The position numbers were made by a program, and so were the translations under genes. From positions 62,001 through 126,000 of the forward strand of contig JAFDYV010000005.1 of the NCBI GenBank assembly GCA_018267275.1: 64,000 bases of DNA, read 5' to 3'. Below, one piece after another: positions 20,644 through 29,632 of the stretch (position 1 is its first letter; each line of letters opens with the position of its first letter). Origin of the DNA: Bacteroidota bacterium (GTDB lineage Bacteria; Bacteroidota; Bacteroidia; Cytophagales; Cyclobacteriaceae). The notes below the pieces were generated by a model. It worked only from the letters and a program-made list of their open reading frames with translations, was not told the origin of the DNA and made no database searches.

Positions 20644-21051
20644 ATGAACGCTCGTAAAATCATTTTTTGGTGTGCGCGACTGATTGCAGCCGCCATCATG
20701 TTACAAACACTCTACTTTAAGTTCAGCGGAGCAGAAGAATCGGTTTATATCTTCACCCAAATGGGGATAGAACCATGGGGTAGAATTGGCACGGGAGTGA
20801 TGGAATTGGTCGCGTCTTCGTTGTTGATCATTCCGGCCACGGTTTGGCTGGGCGCAATACTAGCCATCGGCTTGATGGGCGGTGCTATTATGTCGCACCT
20901 GTTGGTGTTAGGAATAGAAGTGAAGGGAGATGGCGGCCTGCTTTTTATTTACGCATTACTCGTGCTTGCGTGTTCGCTTACCGCGTTTTGGCTTAGCCGC
21001 GAAAACTGGCCCGCTTTTATAAAAAAGTTCGTTCCAGGCATGACCAAATAA
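20644..21051 (+). CDS. DoxX-like four-helix membrane protein
   Basis: 135 residues from the ATG at 20644 (an upstream TTG at 20614 would add ten poor-quality residues). Four membrane helices (about 5-25, 45-65, 70-92, 100-120) with the DoxX-type pattern of a first helix followed by YFKFSG and an ILAIGLMGGAIMSHL central helix. DoxX-family proteins are small integral membrane proteins linked to quinone or thiol redox chemistry in some organisms; the role here is unassigned. It is divergent from the Rieske oxygenase and convergent, with a 16-base gap, on the following gene. Confidence 0.75.
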   Translation: MNARKIIFWCARLIAAAIMLQTLYFKFSGAEESVYIFTQMGIEPWGRIGTGVMELVASSLLIIPATVWLGAILAIGLMGGAIMSHLLVLGIEVKGDGGLLFIYALLVLACSLTAFWLSRENWPAFIKKFVPGMTK

Positions 21052-21067
21052 CATCAAGCAACCAGTA

Positions 21068-21841
21068 CTATTTGGTTTTGGCTTTCGCCAAGATTTTTTC
21101 GAGCTCTTCTGCAAACGCTGGCTGATCTTTCAAGTTTGCACGCAGTTCTTTCAACAAGTAGTTAGGCAATATCTCATCACGATAAACTTTGCCGCTGAGG
21201 TCTTTAAGTAAATCAAGCGCGTCTTTTTTGTTCGCGAAATCAGGCGACTCCTCTACCTTTTTGATGAGGTTATCCACTTCTTGTGTATTGCTCAAAATCG
21301 CAGTTGACGCAGGGACATCGACATTGCGTTTAGTGGTCTTAAATTGAAGGCAGGTATTAAATTCGTCAATGATCTTGTCGATATCATTTCTGCCGAGGTC
21401 ACCGCTTTTTACCCGTTCACTTACTGCAGGGCAATCTTCTAAAAACTTACTCAGACTTCTTTTAAACGTTAGGTTAGGCATCTCCAGGCCGCGGCCGTCA
21501 CGCATGAGCAAGTATCTGCCATCATAACTTGTTTGCTGTGGCATCCTAAACCCATATAAACTCAAGAAGCCATTTTTCAAAAGAGTCATGTAGCGAAATC
21601 GGTTGTCGAACTTCACTGTTTTATAAACAACGCCATCTTGCACCACGGTGATCACTTCAGTGCACAGGTAGACCTTCTTCTTTTTGTTTATTTTCACTTG
21701 TACCTGATCCGCCAAATCAGAGGGCAGTATTTTAACATCGCCTCGAAGTGTATCCCCTTTCGAGGTTACTGCGAAGTCCGTCTGGGCTAAGGAGATAGTA
21801 GACTGGAAAAGAACCAATAATACGAGTAGGCTTTTTAACAT
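21068..21841 (-). CDS. Exported protein of unknown function (257 residues)
   Basis: Signal peptide at about 1-19 (LLVLLVLFQSTISLAQ), then a mature domain beginning with a beta-rich part (TSKGDTLRGDVKILPSD, lysine-rich KINKKKKVYL) and ending with a helical half (about 130-257, KKDALDLLKDLSGKV). The first part resembles the short beta segments found in many Bacteroidota exported proteins that begin GDTLxG, but I do not recognise a named family. It is single-gene and has a perfect promoter at 21862-21892, so it is probably expressed at a good level. No partner is evident. Confidence 0.75.
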   Translation of the reverse strand: MLKSLLVLLVLFQSTISLAQTDFAVTSKGDTLRGDVKILPSDLADQVQVKINKKKKVYLCTEVITVVQDGVVYKTVKFDNRFRYMTLLKNGFLSLYGFRMPQQTSYDGRYLLMRDGRGLEMPNLTFKRSLSKFLEDCPAVSERVKSGDLGRNDIDKIIDEFNTCLQFKTTKRNVDVPASTAILSNTQEVDNLIKKVEESPDFANKKDALDLLKDLSGKVYRDEILPNYLLKELRANLKDQPAFAEELEKILAKAKTK

Positions 21842-21861
21842 GGTTACAATCGTTTGAGTTG

Positions 21862-21892
21862 CAAAAGTAAGGTTGTGAAATGATAACTCAAA
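21862..21892 (-). promoter_or_regulatory. Bacteroidota promoter of the gene ending at 21068
   Basis: Minus strand TTTG (21892-21889), 19 bases, TACTTTTG (21869-21862): a perfect TTTG-N19-TAnnTTTG about 21 bases before the ATG at 21841. Confidence 0.75.
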
Positions 21893-21961
21893 CCAATGAA
21901 AGTATTACTATTTGATTGTTTTACCAAACAATATTGGTCTCGATCTTTTATCCTTAGTTGA

Positions 21962-21969
21962 TAATTTTG
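21962..21969 (+). promoter_or_regulatory. Candidate -7 element of the TonB-dependent receptor
   Basis: TAATTTTG matches TAnnTTTG 36 bases before the receptor ATG at 22006. No TTTG is found at the expected -33 spacing, so an activator or another promoter may be needed. Confidence 0.35.
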
Positions 21970-22005
21970 TAACATTGCATTGTCTAAACATCTTAATCCA
22001 TTTCT

Positions 22006-24828
22006 ATGAAAAAAGTTCTACAAACTTTCACCCTATTGCTCATTACCACATATGTATTCGGGCAAGACAAAACCATTACTGGTACCATTACTGATAAGAC
22101 TTCGGGAGCACCCATGCCCGGAGTGAACATCAGTGTAAAAGGCACAAGTGCTGGTACGCAAAGTGACGGCAATGGACAATACCGCTTGAACGTTCCTGCA
22201 AGCGGGCAGTCAATTGTTTTTTCATTTGTCGGTTACAAGACGTTGGAGTTTCCAGTGCCCTCGTCCAACACACTAGATGTTGGGCTGGAAGAGGACGTGA
22301 ACGCTTTAGATGAAGTAATTGTCACGGTGGGTAGAGGTTCACAACGGACAATCATCGATAATCCCGTGCCTGTGGATAATTTCAACGCCAAAGACCTAAA
22401 TACAACTGGCCAATTCACTTTCGATAAGGCGCTGCAATATAGGGTGCCATCTTTTAATACAGTGAACACACCTGTTAACGATGCCACTACCCTGCTCGAC
22501 CCTTATGAAATTAGAAACCTTGGTCCGAGCCGCACATTGATACTGATCAACGGCAAGCGGAAAAACCTTAGCTCGTTATTGTATGTTCAATTTGCACCTG
22601 GCCGCGGTGAGACGGGTGCTGATTTATCTGGCATTCCAACTGATGCAATCAAACGCGTTGAGATTTTGCGTGACGGTGCATCTGCTCAATACGGTTCGGA
22701 CGCCATTGCAGGTGTGATGAACGTGATACTAAAAGACAAATACGAGTATAGTACGTTGAACGTAACAAGTGGTGTTACCAGCAAAGGAGATGGCGGCACA
22801 TATGGACTGTCATTTAACAGCGGCTCTAACTTCGGAAAGAACGGATTTATCAACTACACAGTTGGTGTCAACCAAACCAACAACGCGGTTCGGTCGGGCA
22901 TCATTGATGTTCCTACGGAAATCGCCACATTTGGTGACCCCTCGGCACCGCTTACTGATCCGTCAAACGCACCAATTGTTGCCTATCTCCAACGATTCCC
23001 AACTGCAAATAACATTAATGGAACGGGCGAAACATCAGCTGCAAAGTTCACGATCAATATGGGCATTCCGATTTCCGAGAACACACAGTTCTACAGCAAT
23101 GCTGCTTTCGTAGCCAAGAAAGTGATTAGCAATGCTAACTTCAGAACACCTTACTGGCGTATTGACCACGGGTTGCTACACAGACCTTTACCTGGTGCAC
23201 CCGACTACACAACGGGTGCTGGAGCAACTGGGTCACCCATTCAAAATGAATACCTGGCTGACAAAGCAGCAGGAGTATACCAAGGTTACATAGGTTACAT
23301 GCCTACATTTGAAGGAGATCTGAAAGATTACAACGCAACATTCGGTGTGAAAAATGATAACAATGGTTGGATCACAGATGCTTCCATTACTTTCGGTGGC
23401 AACCAACAACTCTATACTGTCAACAATACAGTGAACCGTGGGTTGCGAAAAGCTAGTCCCACATCGTTCAAGCCAGGCGGATTCAATTTTAGTCATATCG
23501 TGGGCAACTTGGATATAAGTAAGGCGCTTTCAGATAAAGTAAATGTTGCTTTTGGTTCAGAAGCAAGGTCTGAGACTTTTGAGATTATTGCGGGTGACAC
23601 TGCTTCGTATGTGAAAGAGGGATCAAATTCGTTCCCGGGCATTCGACAAGAAAACGCGAGAACCAATAGCCGTTTTAATTTCGGAGCGTACCTTGATGTT
23701 AGCTATGACATCACAGAAAATTTCTTGATTGCTGGTGCGGTACGTGCTGAAAAGTACAGCGACTTCGGAGAAGCATTTGTTTGGAAACTTTCTTCAAGAC
23801 TAAAGTTACTCGAAGACCGGATCGTACTTCGCGGTTCGATATCTACTGGATTCCGCGCCCCTACCCTTCACCAGATTTACGCTCAATCAACTCAAGCATC
23901 TTTTGCGGGCGGAAACATCGTGTTATCGGGATTATTCAACAACGGCAGCAAAGAGGCTTTCCTATTGGGCATTCCGAAATTGACTGCTGAAAAATCAGAC
24001 AACATTACGCTGGGGCTTGGTTTTAACCCCACCAGTAATTTGAGTGTTTCTGTTGACTATTATAACATAACTATCCGCGATCGGATTGTGTATAGTTCTT
24101 CTATCACGTCTAGCAGCACCACCAGTACGCTAGGCCAAATTCTGGCAGCGGGTAACCTTGCGAGCGTCCAGTTTTTCATCAATGGTATAAAAACCAGAAC
24201 GCAAGGTGTTGATGTAGTAGCGAGCTATAAGGGGCTTAATGTGGGCACCGGCCGACTCGGACTAAATGTGGCCGGAAACTTCACGTTATCAAATGAGATT
24301 CTTGGCACACCTAATGAGCCTGCCGCCATTGCGGCTGATGGTTCATCCATTTTGAATGCCCAAATTAAATCCTTGCTGGTGGAAGGTAGGCCGCTTTATA
24401 AAGTAATTGGTGGCTTAGACTATAGCATCGGTCACTGGAACATCGTGTTAAATGGAACTTTATTCGGGACTACCCGCTTCCAAGACTTAGACAACGGTGG
24501 AGCAGTAATGAATAACATCAAGCAGGTGTTTTCACCAGCTGTTGTTACTGACCTAAACATTGGATATGAATTCTCGAAGCATATCTCAGCGTCATTTACG
24601 ATCAATAACTTGTTCAATGTTCTTCCTTCTTGGAAACTTGAATTAACAGGCAATACCACTGACGCAAATTATGCAGCTGCAAAGGCAACTCTTGAGAATG
24701 CAGCTGACAGAAGTTTGCTTGAAGGATTCCTTTCGTTCAGCGGCCGTTACAGAATACTTGGTTACAACGGCTCACAATTCAGCCAGTTGGGAACCATGTT
24801 TATGGGACAGTTGAGCTTTAAGTTCTAA
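22006..24828 (+). CDS. TonB-dependent outer-membrane receptor with carboxypeptidase-regulatory-like N-domain
   Basis: 940 residues. Signal peptide 1-19 (ending YVFGQ), carboxypeptidase-regulatory-like beta domain about 21-100 (ITGTITDKTSGAPMPGVNISVKGT is its start), plug domain about 115-240 (VPVDNFNAKDL, IKRVEILRDGASAQYGSDAIAGVMNV), and a 22-strand-type barrel ending in a terminal phenylalanine (SFKF). It would import a large substrate using TonB-ExbBD energy. The ligand is not indicated: no SusD partner, no iron-uptake gene and no regulator is adjacent, so it is an orphan receptor. A strong terminator follows at 24850-24885, so it is monocistronic. Confidence 0.92.
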   Translation: MKKVLQTFTLLLITTYVFGQDKTITGTITDKTSGAPMPGVNISVKGTSAGTQSDGNGQYRLNVPASGQSIVFSFVGYKTLEFPVPSSNTLDVGLEEDVNALDEVIVTVGRGSQRTIIDNPVPVDNFNAKDLNTTGQFTFDKALQYRVPSFNTVNTPVNDATTLLDPYEIRNLGPSRTLILINGKRKNLSSLLYVQFAPGRGETGADLSGIPTDAIKRVEILRDGASAQYGSDAIAGVMNVILKDKYEYSTLNVTSGVTSKGDGGTYGLSFNSGSNFGKNGFINYTVGVNQTNNAVRSGIIDVPTEIATFGDPSAPLTDPSNAPIVAYLQRFPTANNINGTGETSAAKFTINMGIPISENTQFYSNAAFVAKKVISNANFRTPYWRIDHGLLHRPLPGAPDYTTGAGATGSPIQNEYLADKAAGVYQGYIGYMPTFEGDLKDYNATFGVKNDNNGWITDASITFGGNQQLYTVNNTVNRGLRKASPTSFKPGGFNFSHIVGNLDISKALSDKVNVAFGSEARSETFEIIAGDTASYVKEGSNSFPGIRQENARTNSRFNFGAYLDVSYDITENFLIAGAVRAEKYSDFGEAFVWKLSSRLKLLEDRIVLRGSISTGFRAPTLHQIYAQSTQASFAGGNIVLSGLFNNGSKEAFLLGIPKLTAEKSDNITLGLGFNPTSNLSVSVDYYNITIRDRIVYSSSITSSSTTSTLGQILAAGNLASVQFFINGIKTRTQGVDVVASYKGLNVGTGRLGLNVAGNFTLSNEILGTPNEPAAIAADGSSILNAQIKSLLVEGRPLYKVIGGLDYSIGHWNIVLNGTLFGTTRFQDLDNGGAVMNNIKQVFSPAVVTDLNIGYEFSKHISASFTINNLFNVLPSWKLELTGNTTDANYAAAKATLENAADRSLLEGFLSFSGRYRILGYNGSQFSQLGTMFMGQLSFKF

Positions 24829-24849
24829 CTGCGATTCATATGTCTTCAA

Positions 24850-24885
24850 CAAAGGGAAGCCGAAAGCTTCCCTTTGTTTTTTTTT
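24850..24885 (+). terminator. Rho-independent terminator of the TonB receptor
   Basis: CAAAGGGAAGC-CGAAA-GCTTCCCTTTG, an 11-base perfect stem (13 with flanking A-T pairs) and five-base loop, followed by nine T. The T-run overlaps the 3' end of the small gene on the other strand. Confidence 0.92.
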
Positions 24886-25006
24886 AAAAAACAGTTTCAA
24901 AAATGAAATAAAGAATAATCAACAAAATCATCACTACATACATTACAATATCCACGCGCACATAATCTTTATACTTTTGATAGAGGTATTTCAACTGCTT
25001 AAACAT
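24884..25006 (-). CDS. Small single-span membrane protein (40 residues)
   Basis: The frame runs from ATG (25006-25004) to TAA (24886-24884). The product begins MFKQLKYLYQKYKDYVRVD, a basic and tyrosine-rich amphipathic stretch, followed by one strongly hydrophobic helix (IVMYVVMILLIILYFIF, about 20-36) and ends ETVF. The composition is coherent for a positive-inside single-span protein. It fills a gap that otherwise has no gene. A TAnnTTTG match (TATATTTG, 25018-25011 on the minus strand) lies three bases before the ATG, without a -33 box. Its function is unknown. Conservation would be needed to be sure it is real. Confidence 0.6.
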   Translation of the reverse strand: MFKQLKYLYQKYKDYVRVDIVMYVVMILLIILYFIFETVF

Positions 25007-25082
25007 CTTCAAATATAACACCTATTCTTACGCATAAAATAAAATAGAATCGTACTTTCGCCTTGTAAGTAGGCTTCAAACT

Positions 25083-28055
25083 ATGAAATGGATTTTTTGG
25101 GTAGCATTTGTTCTGCCCACCTTTTTATTCGCACAAGAAACCACCACCAACGAAAACAACCCGCCATCGATTAAATGGTACCAACTCAACACACCGCACT
25201 TTCGTGTGCTGTTTCCACAAGGTTTTGACGTGCACGCGCAGCGCATGGCCAACACACTTGAGCATATCCGCGAGCCAGAATCCAAAACAATGGGCGTGGC
25301 ACCGCGCAAAATATCCGTCATCCTGCAAAATCAATCTTCCGTTTCGAATGGTTTTGTATCAATTACACCTAGACGGTCAGAGTTTTACGCTATGCCTTCG
25401 CAGAATTACAATTTTGTTGGCAATAACGATTGGCTGAACCTGCTGGCGACCCACGAATACCGGCACATGGCGCAATTTCAGCACGCTACACGAGGGTTTA
25501 ACAAACTTCTTTACTACACGTTTGGCGCTAATGTGTTGGCAGGTATGAGTTACGTGGCCGCGCCCCAATGGTTTTGGGAAGGTGATGCAGTGGCCACGGA
25601 AACAGCCTTCACGTCTTCCGGGCGCGGGCGCATACCCAACTTCGAACTTTTGTTTCGCACCAATTTACTCGAGGGGCGCACCTTCAATTACCACAAACAG
25701 TATCTGCGTTCGTACAAACACAACATACCCGATCATTATGTGCTAGGGTATCAAATGATATCATACTTACGAAAAAAAACAAACAACCCTGAAATTTGGG
25801 AAAACATCTCACGCAGAAGTTGGAATGTACCGTTCATTCCATTCGCATTTAGTAACGCCCTCAAGAAAGAAAGCGGCAGGTATGTGACAAGTTTGTATCG
25901 CGACATGGCGGCACAACTAAAAAAAGATTGGCAAGCTCAGATTGATACCCTGAAACTGACACCTTTTGAAACCGTAAACCAACGAACATCCAAAGCTTAT
26001 ACTGATTACAAATACCCACAAGTATTGGAAGACGGAAGCTTAGTCGTACAAAAATCTGGTATTGGCGATATTGAAACCATCGTGGCTGTTGCCAATAGCA
26101 GAGAGCGAAAGATATTTGTTCAGGGCCCTGTTAATTCTACCGCCATGATGTCGGCTGTGGGCAGCAAAATAGTTTGGAACGAATACCGATATGACCCACG
26201 GTGGCGGGTAAGGAATTATTCAGCGATTGTTAGCTATGATACCCAAACCAAGTTAAAGAAAGTAATTGCCAACAAAGGTCGGTATGCTGCTGCTGCACTT
26301 TCCCCCGATGGCGATCAAGTGGCAACAGTAGAGACCAATACAGACTACCAAACCAGGTTGGTAGTGTTGGATTATTTCAGTGGAAAAGTGTTGGCTGAAT
26401 TTCCGAACCCGGACAATGATTTCATTTCTATGCCACGGTGGAGCACCGATGGCAAGTCCATCATCGCCCTCAAAACAAATCAACAAGGCAAAGCCATCAG
26501 TCGGTTTGATGTAAAGACGGGGCAATCAACTAACCTCACCGATTTTTCAGATGAAAATTATGGCTACCCGGTGCCTTTCGGAAAGTACATTTTGTATAAC
26601 TCCCCTATCAGCGGCATCGATAACATCTATGCACTGGACACAGAAACACAACAGCGTTATCAAGTTACTTGCAGCAAGTATGCCGCGTACAACCCTACCG
26701 TTTCGCCTGACGGCACAACACTATACTACAACAGCCAAACTGCCAATGGATTGGACGTGGTTAAAACAAAGTTCAATCCTGAACTATGGAAACCATGGTC
26801 AACCCGTTCGCAGCAGCCTGCTTACACCTTCGCTCATTTAGTAGAGCAAGAAGCACAACCCGACTTACTCAAAAACATTCCGCAACAACAATTCAAGGTC
26901 AAAAAATACTCACGTCTCAAAGGCATTATCAATCCATATAGTTGGGGAGGTTACTTCAGCAATAACTTAACGCAGGCAAATATTGGCATCACTTCGCGCG
27001 ACTTGTTGAGCACTACTACCATCAGCGCAGGTTACATATATGACTTGGAAGAACGAAATGGTGCATGGACAGCCAAAGTTAGTTACCAAGCCCTCTACCC
27101 TATTTTGGAGGCGCAAATCTTTAGAGGTGAACGCCAAATTGAAACTGGCGTTTTTAGCCGCGATGTAAAATTCACCTGGAGTGAGACGGGCTTTCAAGGT
27201 GGTATACGTCTTCCATTCTTGCTAACCCGCTCTAAGTACCGAACTGAAATTGAAATCAGCAATAACGTTGGCATTACCGATGTATCGTCATTTAGAAATG
27301 AAGTTCGTCAAAATGGTTCGCTTGTCTCTACGGGTACAAGTCGGTTTGTACCTGCAAACGACAGTTTGTTCTTTGGGTTCAACGACCGCGTTTCTTCAGG
27401 AAGGCTGTTATTTAATCAATTTATTTTCTCCTATTCGAGTGCACTAAAACAAAGTCTTCGCGATTTCAATCCCAAATTTGCGCAGTTTTTAACATTTGAG
27501 AATTACTCAACACCCTATGGCGGAAACCTTCGAGGTAATCTCACAGCCTTAAGAGCCGCATTGTACTTCCCCGGGATTATTAAACATCATTCAATTTACT
27601 TCCGTGGAGGATATCAAACTTCGTTTAACAGCACTGACCTAAACATATACCAATTCCGTAATCGGATATTCAAACCAAGGGGCTATGCCTACCCACGTGA
27701 CAACGAGTTTGTAATGTTTTCCGCTAACTACGGCCTTCCACTTGCGTATCCAGATATCGCGCTCGGCCCATTTCTAAACGTGCAGCGAGTAAAGACGAAT
27801 CTGTTTTTTGATGTGGGCAGCGGAAAAGGCAGAAATTACTTCTACCAGCCCTTATCCAACAATACAACAAGGATCTACTTTTCGGATGCTGCAGCAAACT
27901 ATATGAGTTTTGGAGCAGAGGTAACTTTTGATGTAAACATCATGCGCTTGCTCCCTCAATTTGAGTTGGGTGTGCGAGTAACTTACATTACGGCTAATCG
28001 ATTTAATAATTCGGGCAGCGTGGTTGAATTTATTATAGGTAATATTCCTTTTTAG
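25083..28055 (+). CDS. Large outer-membrane protein: zinc metallopeptidase domain, beta-propeller and C-terminal barrel
   Basis: 990 residues. Signal peptide 1-18 (ending FLFAQ). The N-terminal domain contains a gluzincin motif: HEYRH at 124-128 and a candidate third ligand E166 in WFWEGDA. A WD40/TolB-type propeller occupies about 300-600, with repeats such as YAAAALSPDGDQVATV and YNPTVSPDGTTLYYNS. The last 340 residues look like an outer-membrane barrel, ending with a terminal phenylalanine (IIGNIPF). The protein would expose a peptidase and propeller on one face of the outer membrane. Substrate unknown. It is transcribed alone and converges on the nucleoside phosphorylase gene with four bases between stops. 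Confidence 0.8.
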   Translation: MKWIFWVAFVLPTFLFAQETTTNENNPPSIKWYQLNTPHFRVLFPQGFDVHAQRMANTLEHIREPESKTMGVAPRKISVILQNQSSVSNGFVSITPRRSEFYAMPSQNYNFVGNNDWLNLLATHEYRHMAQFQHATRGFNKLLYYTFGANVLAGMSYVAAPQWFWEGDAVATETAFTSSGRGRIPNFELLFRTNLLEGRTFNYHKQYLRSYKHNIPDHYVLGYQMISYLRKKTNNPEIWENISRRSWNVPFIPFAFSNALKKESGRYVTSLYRDMAAQLKKDWQAQIDTLKLTPFETVNQRTSKAYTDYKYPQVLEDGSLVVQKSGIGDIETIVAVANSRERKIFVQGPVNSTAMMSAVGSKIVWNEYRYDPRWRVRNYSAIVSYDTQTKLKKVIANKGRYAAAALSPDGDQVATVETNTDYQTRLVVLDYFSGKVLAEFPNPDNDFISMPRWSTDGKSIIALKTNQQGKAISRFDVKTGQSTNLTDFSDENYGYPVPFGKYILYNSPISGIDNIYALDTETQQRYQVTCSKYAAYNPTVSPDGTTLYYNSQTANGLDVVKTKFNPELWKPWSTRSQQPAYTFAHLVEQEAQPDLLKNIPQQQFKVKKYSRLKGIINPYSWGGYFSNNLTQANIGITSRDLLSTTTISAGYIYDLEERNGAWTAKVSYQALYPILEAQIFRGERQIETGVFSRDVKFTWSETGFQGGIRLPFLLTRSKYRTEIEISNNVGITDVSSFRNEVRQNGSLVSTGTSRFVPANDSLFFGFNDRVSSGRLLFNQFIFSYSSALKQSLRDFNPKFAQFLTFENYSTPYGGNLRGNLTALRAALYFPGIIKHHSIYFRGGYQTSFNSTDLNIYQFRNRIFKPRGYAYPRDNEFVMFSANYGLPLAYPDIALGPFLNVQRVKTNLFFDVGSGKGRNYFYQPLSNNTTRIYFSDAAANYMSFGAEVTFDVNIMRLLPQFELGVRVTYITANRFNNSGSVVEFIIGNIPF

Positions 28056-28059
28056 GGAC

Positions 28060-28917
28060 CTAAACCCGCTCCAACACTTTCTCAATCAATGACTCTACGA
28101 CTTTCGTGGGATTTTTTGAAAACTTGTTCTTCATACGATTGGCAATAATGGCATTGGCGCTCACCACATCGTGGCCAAGCATCCGGCCCATGGCATAGTA
28201 TGCAGAGGTTTCCATTTCAAAATTGGTTAACCAAAATTCCCCCTTGTGATAATAATTTAAATCTTCCAGCAATCGCGGAAAGCGAATGGGCAGACGGACT
28301 TCTCTACCCTGGGGTGCATAAAAGCCTGGGCACGTCACGGTATTACCTACCAACATATCTTTTCCCACCTGCTCACGCAATTCATCAGAACCCTTTACCA
28401 CATAGGGCATGAAATGCAATCCAGCCTTTTTTTGGATATCATGCGCCAAGCCGGTTTCATAATCATCCATGGGCAAATCATAAAAACTCATCAGATTATC
28501 CAACCCAACCGCATAGTCAGAAACCAAATGGCTGCCTACCGGAATATCTTCCTGCAACGCGCCTGATGTGCCGACCCTAATTACTTTTAGTTTCTTTCGT
28601 CTTGGTTTGGGCTCGCGTGTTTTCAAATCGATGTTGACCAACGCATCAAGTTCCGTAAAGAAGATTTCAATGTTATCAGTGCCGATGCCCGTGCTAATGA
28701 CCGTGATGCGTTTATTGTTGTACTTGCCTACGTGGGTAATGAACTCACGTTTGTTCATTTCAAACTCCACTTCATCAAAATATTGACTGACCATGTAGAC
28801 ACGGCTCGGGTCGCCCACAGCAATGATAGTTTCTGAAATATTCTTCGGCAGTAGGTTAAGATGATAAACGCTTCCGTCCGGGTTTAAAATCAAATCAGTC
28901 TCAGAAATTTTTCCCAT
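28060..28917 (-). CDS. Nucleoside phosphorylase, uridine/purine phosphorylase family
   Basis: 285 residues of the PNP/UDP family, which splits nucleosides with phosphate to base and ribose-1-phosphate. Visible motifs are VGDPSRV (near 35-41), the phosphate-loop element RVGTSGALQ (near 115-123) and the ribose-binding FEMETSAYYAMG (near 232-243). The length is longer than the 250-residue E. coli uridine phosphorylase, with an insertion around 95-105 rich in K and R (REPKPRRKKLK). Base specificity cannot be fixed from the sequence. It is last in the leftward run that begins with pyrF; 52 bases separate it from the acetyltransferase gene, a gap holding an imperfect inverted repeat. Confidence 0.88.
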   Translation of the reverse strand: MGKISETDLILNPDGSVYHLNLLPKNISETIIAVGDPSRVYMVSQYFDEVEFEMNKREFITHVGKYNNKRITVISTGIGTDNIEIFFTELDALVNIDLKTREPKPRRKKLKVIRVGTSGALQEDIPVGSHLVSDYAVGLDNLMSFYDLPMDDYETGLAHDIQKKAGLHFMPYVVKGSDELREQVGKDMLVGNTVTCPGFYAPQGREVRLPIRFPRLLEDLNYYHKGEFWLTNFEMETSAYYAMGRMLGHDVVSANAIIANRMKNKFSKNPTKVVESLIEKVLERV

Positions 28918-28930
28918 TAACTTTTCTTTT

Positions 28931-28972
28931 TGATGCTAGACACTAGCACCCATTATCAAGCATCTAGTATCA
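28931..28972. repeat. Imperfect intergenic inverted repeat rich in CTAG
   Basis: TGATGCTAGACA at the left and CATCTAGTATCA at the right are imperfect inverted copies, and the left arm also holds GCTAG-ACA-CTAGC. Three CTAG tetramers, usually rare in bacteria, fall in about 40 bases. It lies between two co-directional genes and could fold in the transcript. Confidence 0.4.
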
Positions 28973-29605
28973 TTTCACAATCTGTGCCGGATTGCCAAAC
29001 ACTGTGTCTCCCGCCTTCACGGGAGCAATCACTACCGACCCCGCACCAACCCGAGCCCCTTTTCCGATGGTCACGCCAGAAACAACCGTTACACCTGAAC
29101 CAATGAATGCCTCGGCTTCAATAGTAACTCCCGCGTTTATCACCGAGCCCGCACCAATTTGCACAAAGTCACCGACTGTTGTTTCAGCACCAACTACCGC
29201 ATTGGCGTGAACAAGGCAATGACTACCCAGTTTAACTGCGGGCGCGAGGTAACTTCCGTAGTCAATAAAGTTCCCATGCCCAATTTCGGCTTTGATTGAA
29301 ACATTCGCTTTGGGATGAACCGAATTGACGGGCTGCACATGCCGAACTTCATTCAACATTTTCACTACCGACTTTCGCAGCTTGTTATCATCAATCGCCA
29401 CAAATGCCTCACATTTCTTGCCGATCAATTTTAAAAAACCATCGTCATCCGTTGCGCCCAGTATGGTTGCCTCATCCAGTTCCGTTTTATGAAGTTTTGC
29501 ATTTTCGTCTAGAAAACCAAACACTACCACTTCATTCAATTCAAAAATTTCCTTTGCAGACCTGCCAATCGCATTGGCGCCAAAAATAATCACCGGGTTT
29601 TTCAT
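28970..29605 (-). CDS. NeuD-type sugar O-acyltransferase with left-handed beta helix
   Basis: 211 residues. The N-terminal part (about 1-80) is a Rossmann-like PglD/NeuD domain starting PVIIFGANAIGRSAKEIF. From about 95 the chain is a left-handed parallel beta-helix with hexapeptide repeats (VGAETTVGDFVQIGAGSVI, IGSGVTVVSGVTIGKGARVG). These enzymes transfer acetyl groups to nucleotide sugars or sialic-acid-like sugars for surface glycans. No sugar-biosynthesis genes are adjacent, so the substrate is open. It begins 27 bases after the upstream membrane-protein gene and is probably co-transcribed with it. Confidence 0.87.
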   Translation of the reverse strand: MKNPVIIFGANAIGRSAKEIFELNEVVVFGFLDENAKLHKTELDEATILGATDDDGFLKLIGKKCEAFVAIDDNKLRKSVVKMLNEVRHVQPVNSVHPKANVSIKAEIGHGNFIDYGSYLAPAVKLGSHCLVHANAVVGAETTVGDFVQIGAGSVINAGVTIEAEAFIGSGVTVVSGVTIGKGARVGAGSVVIAPVKAGDTVFGNPAQIVK

Positions 29606-29632
29606 ACTACAAAGATAAACCTATTGTCAGGC

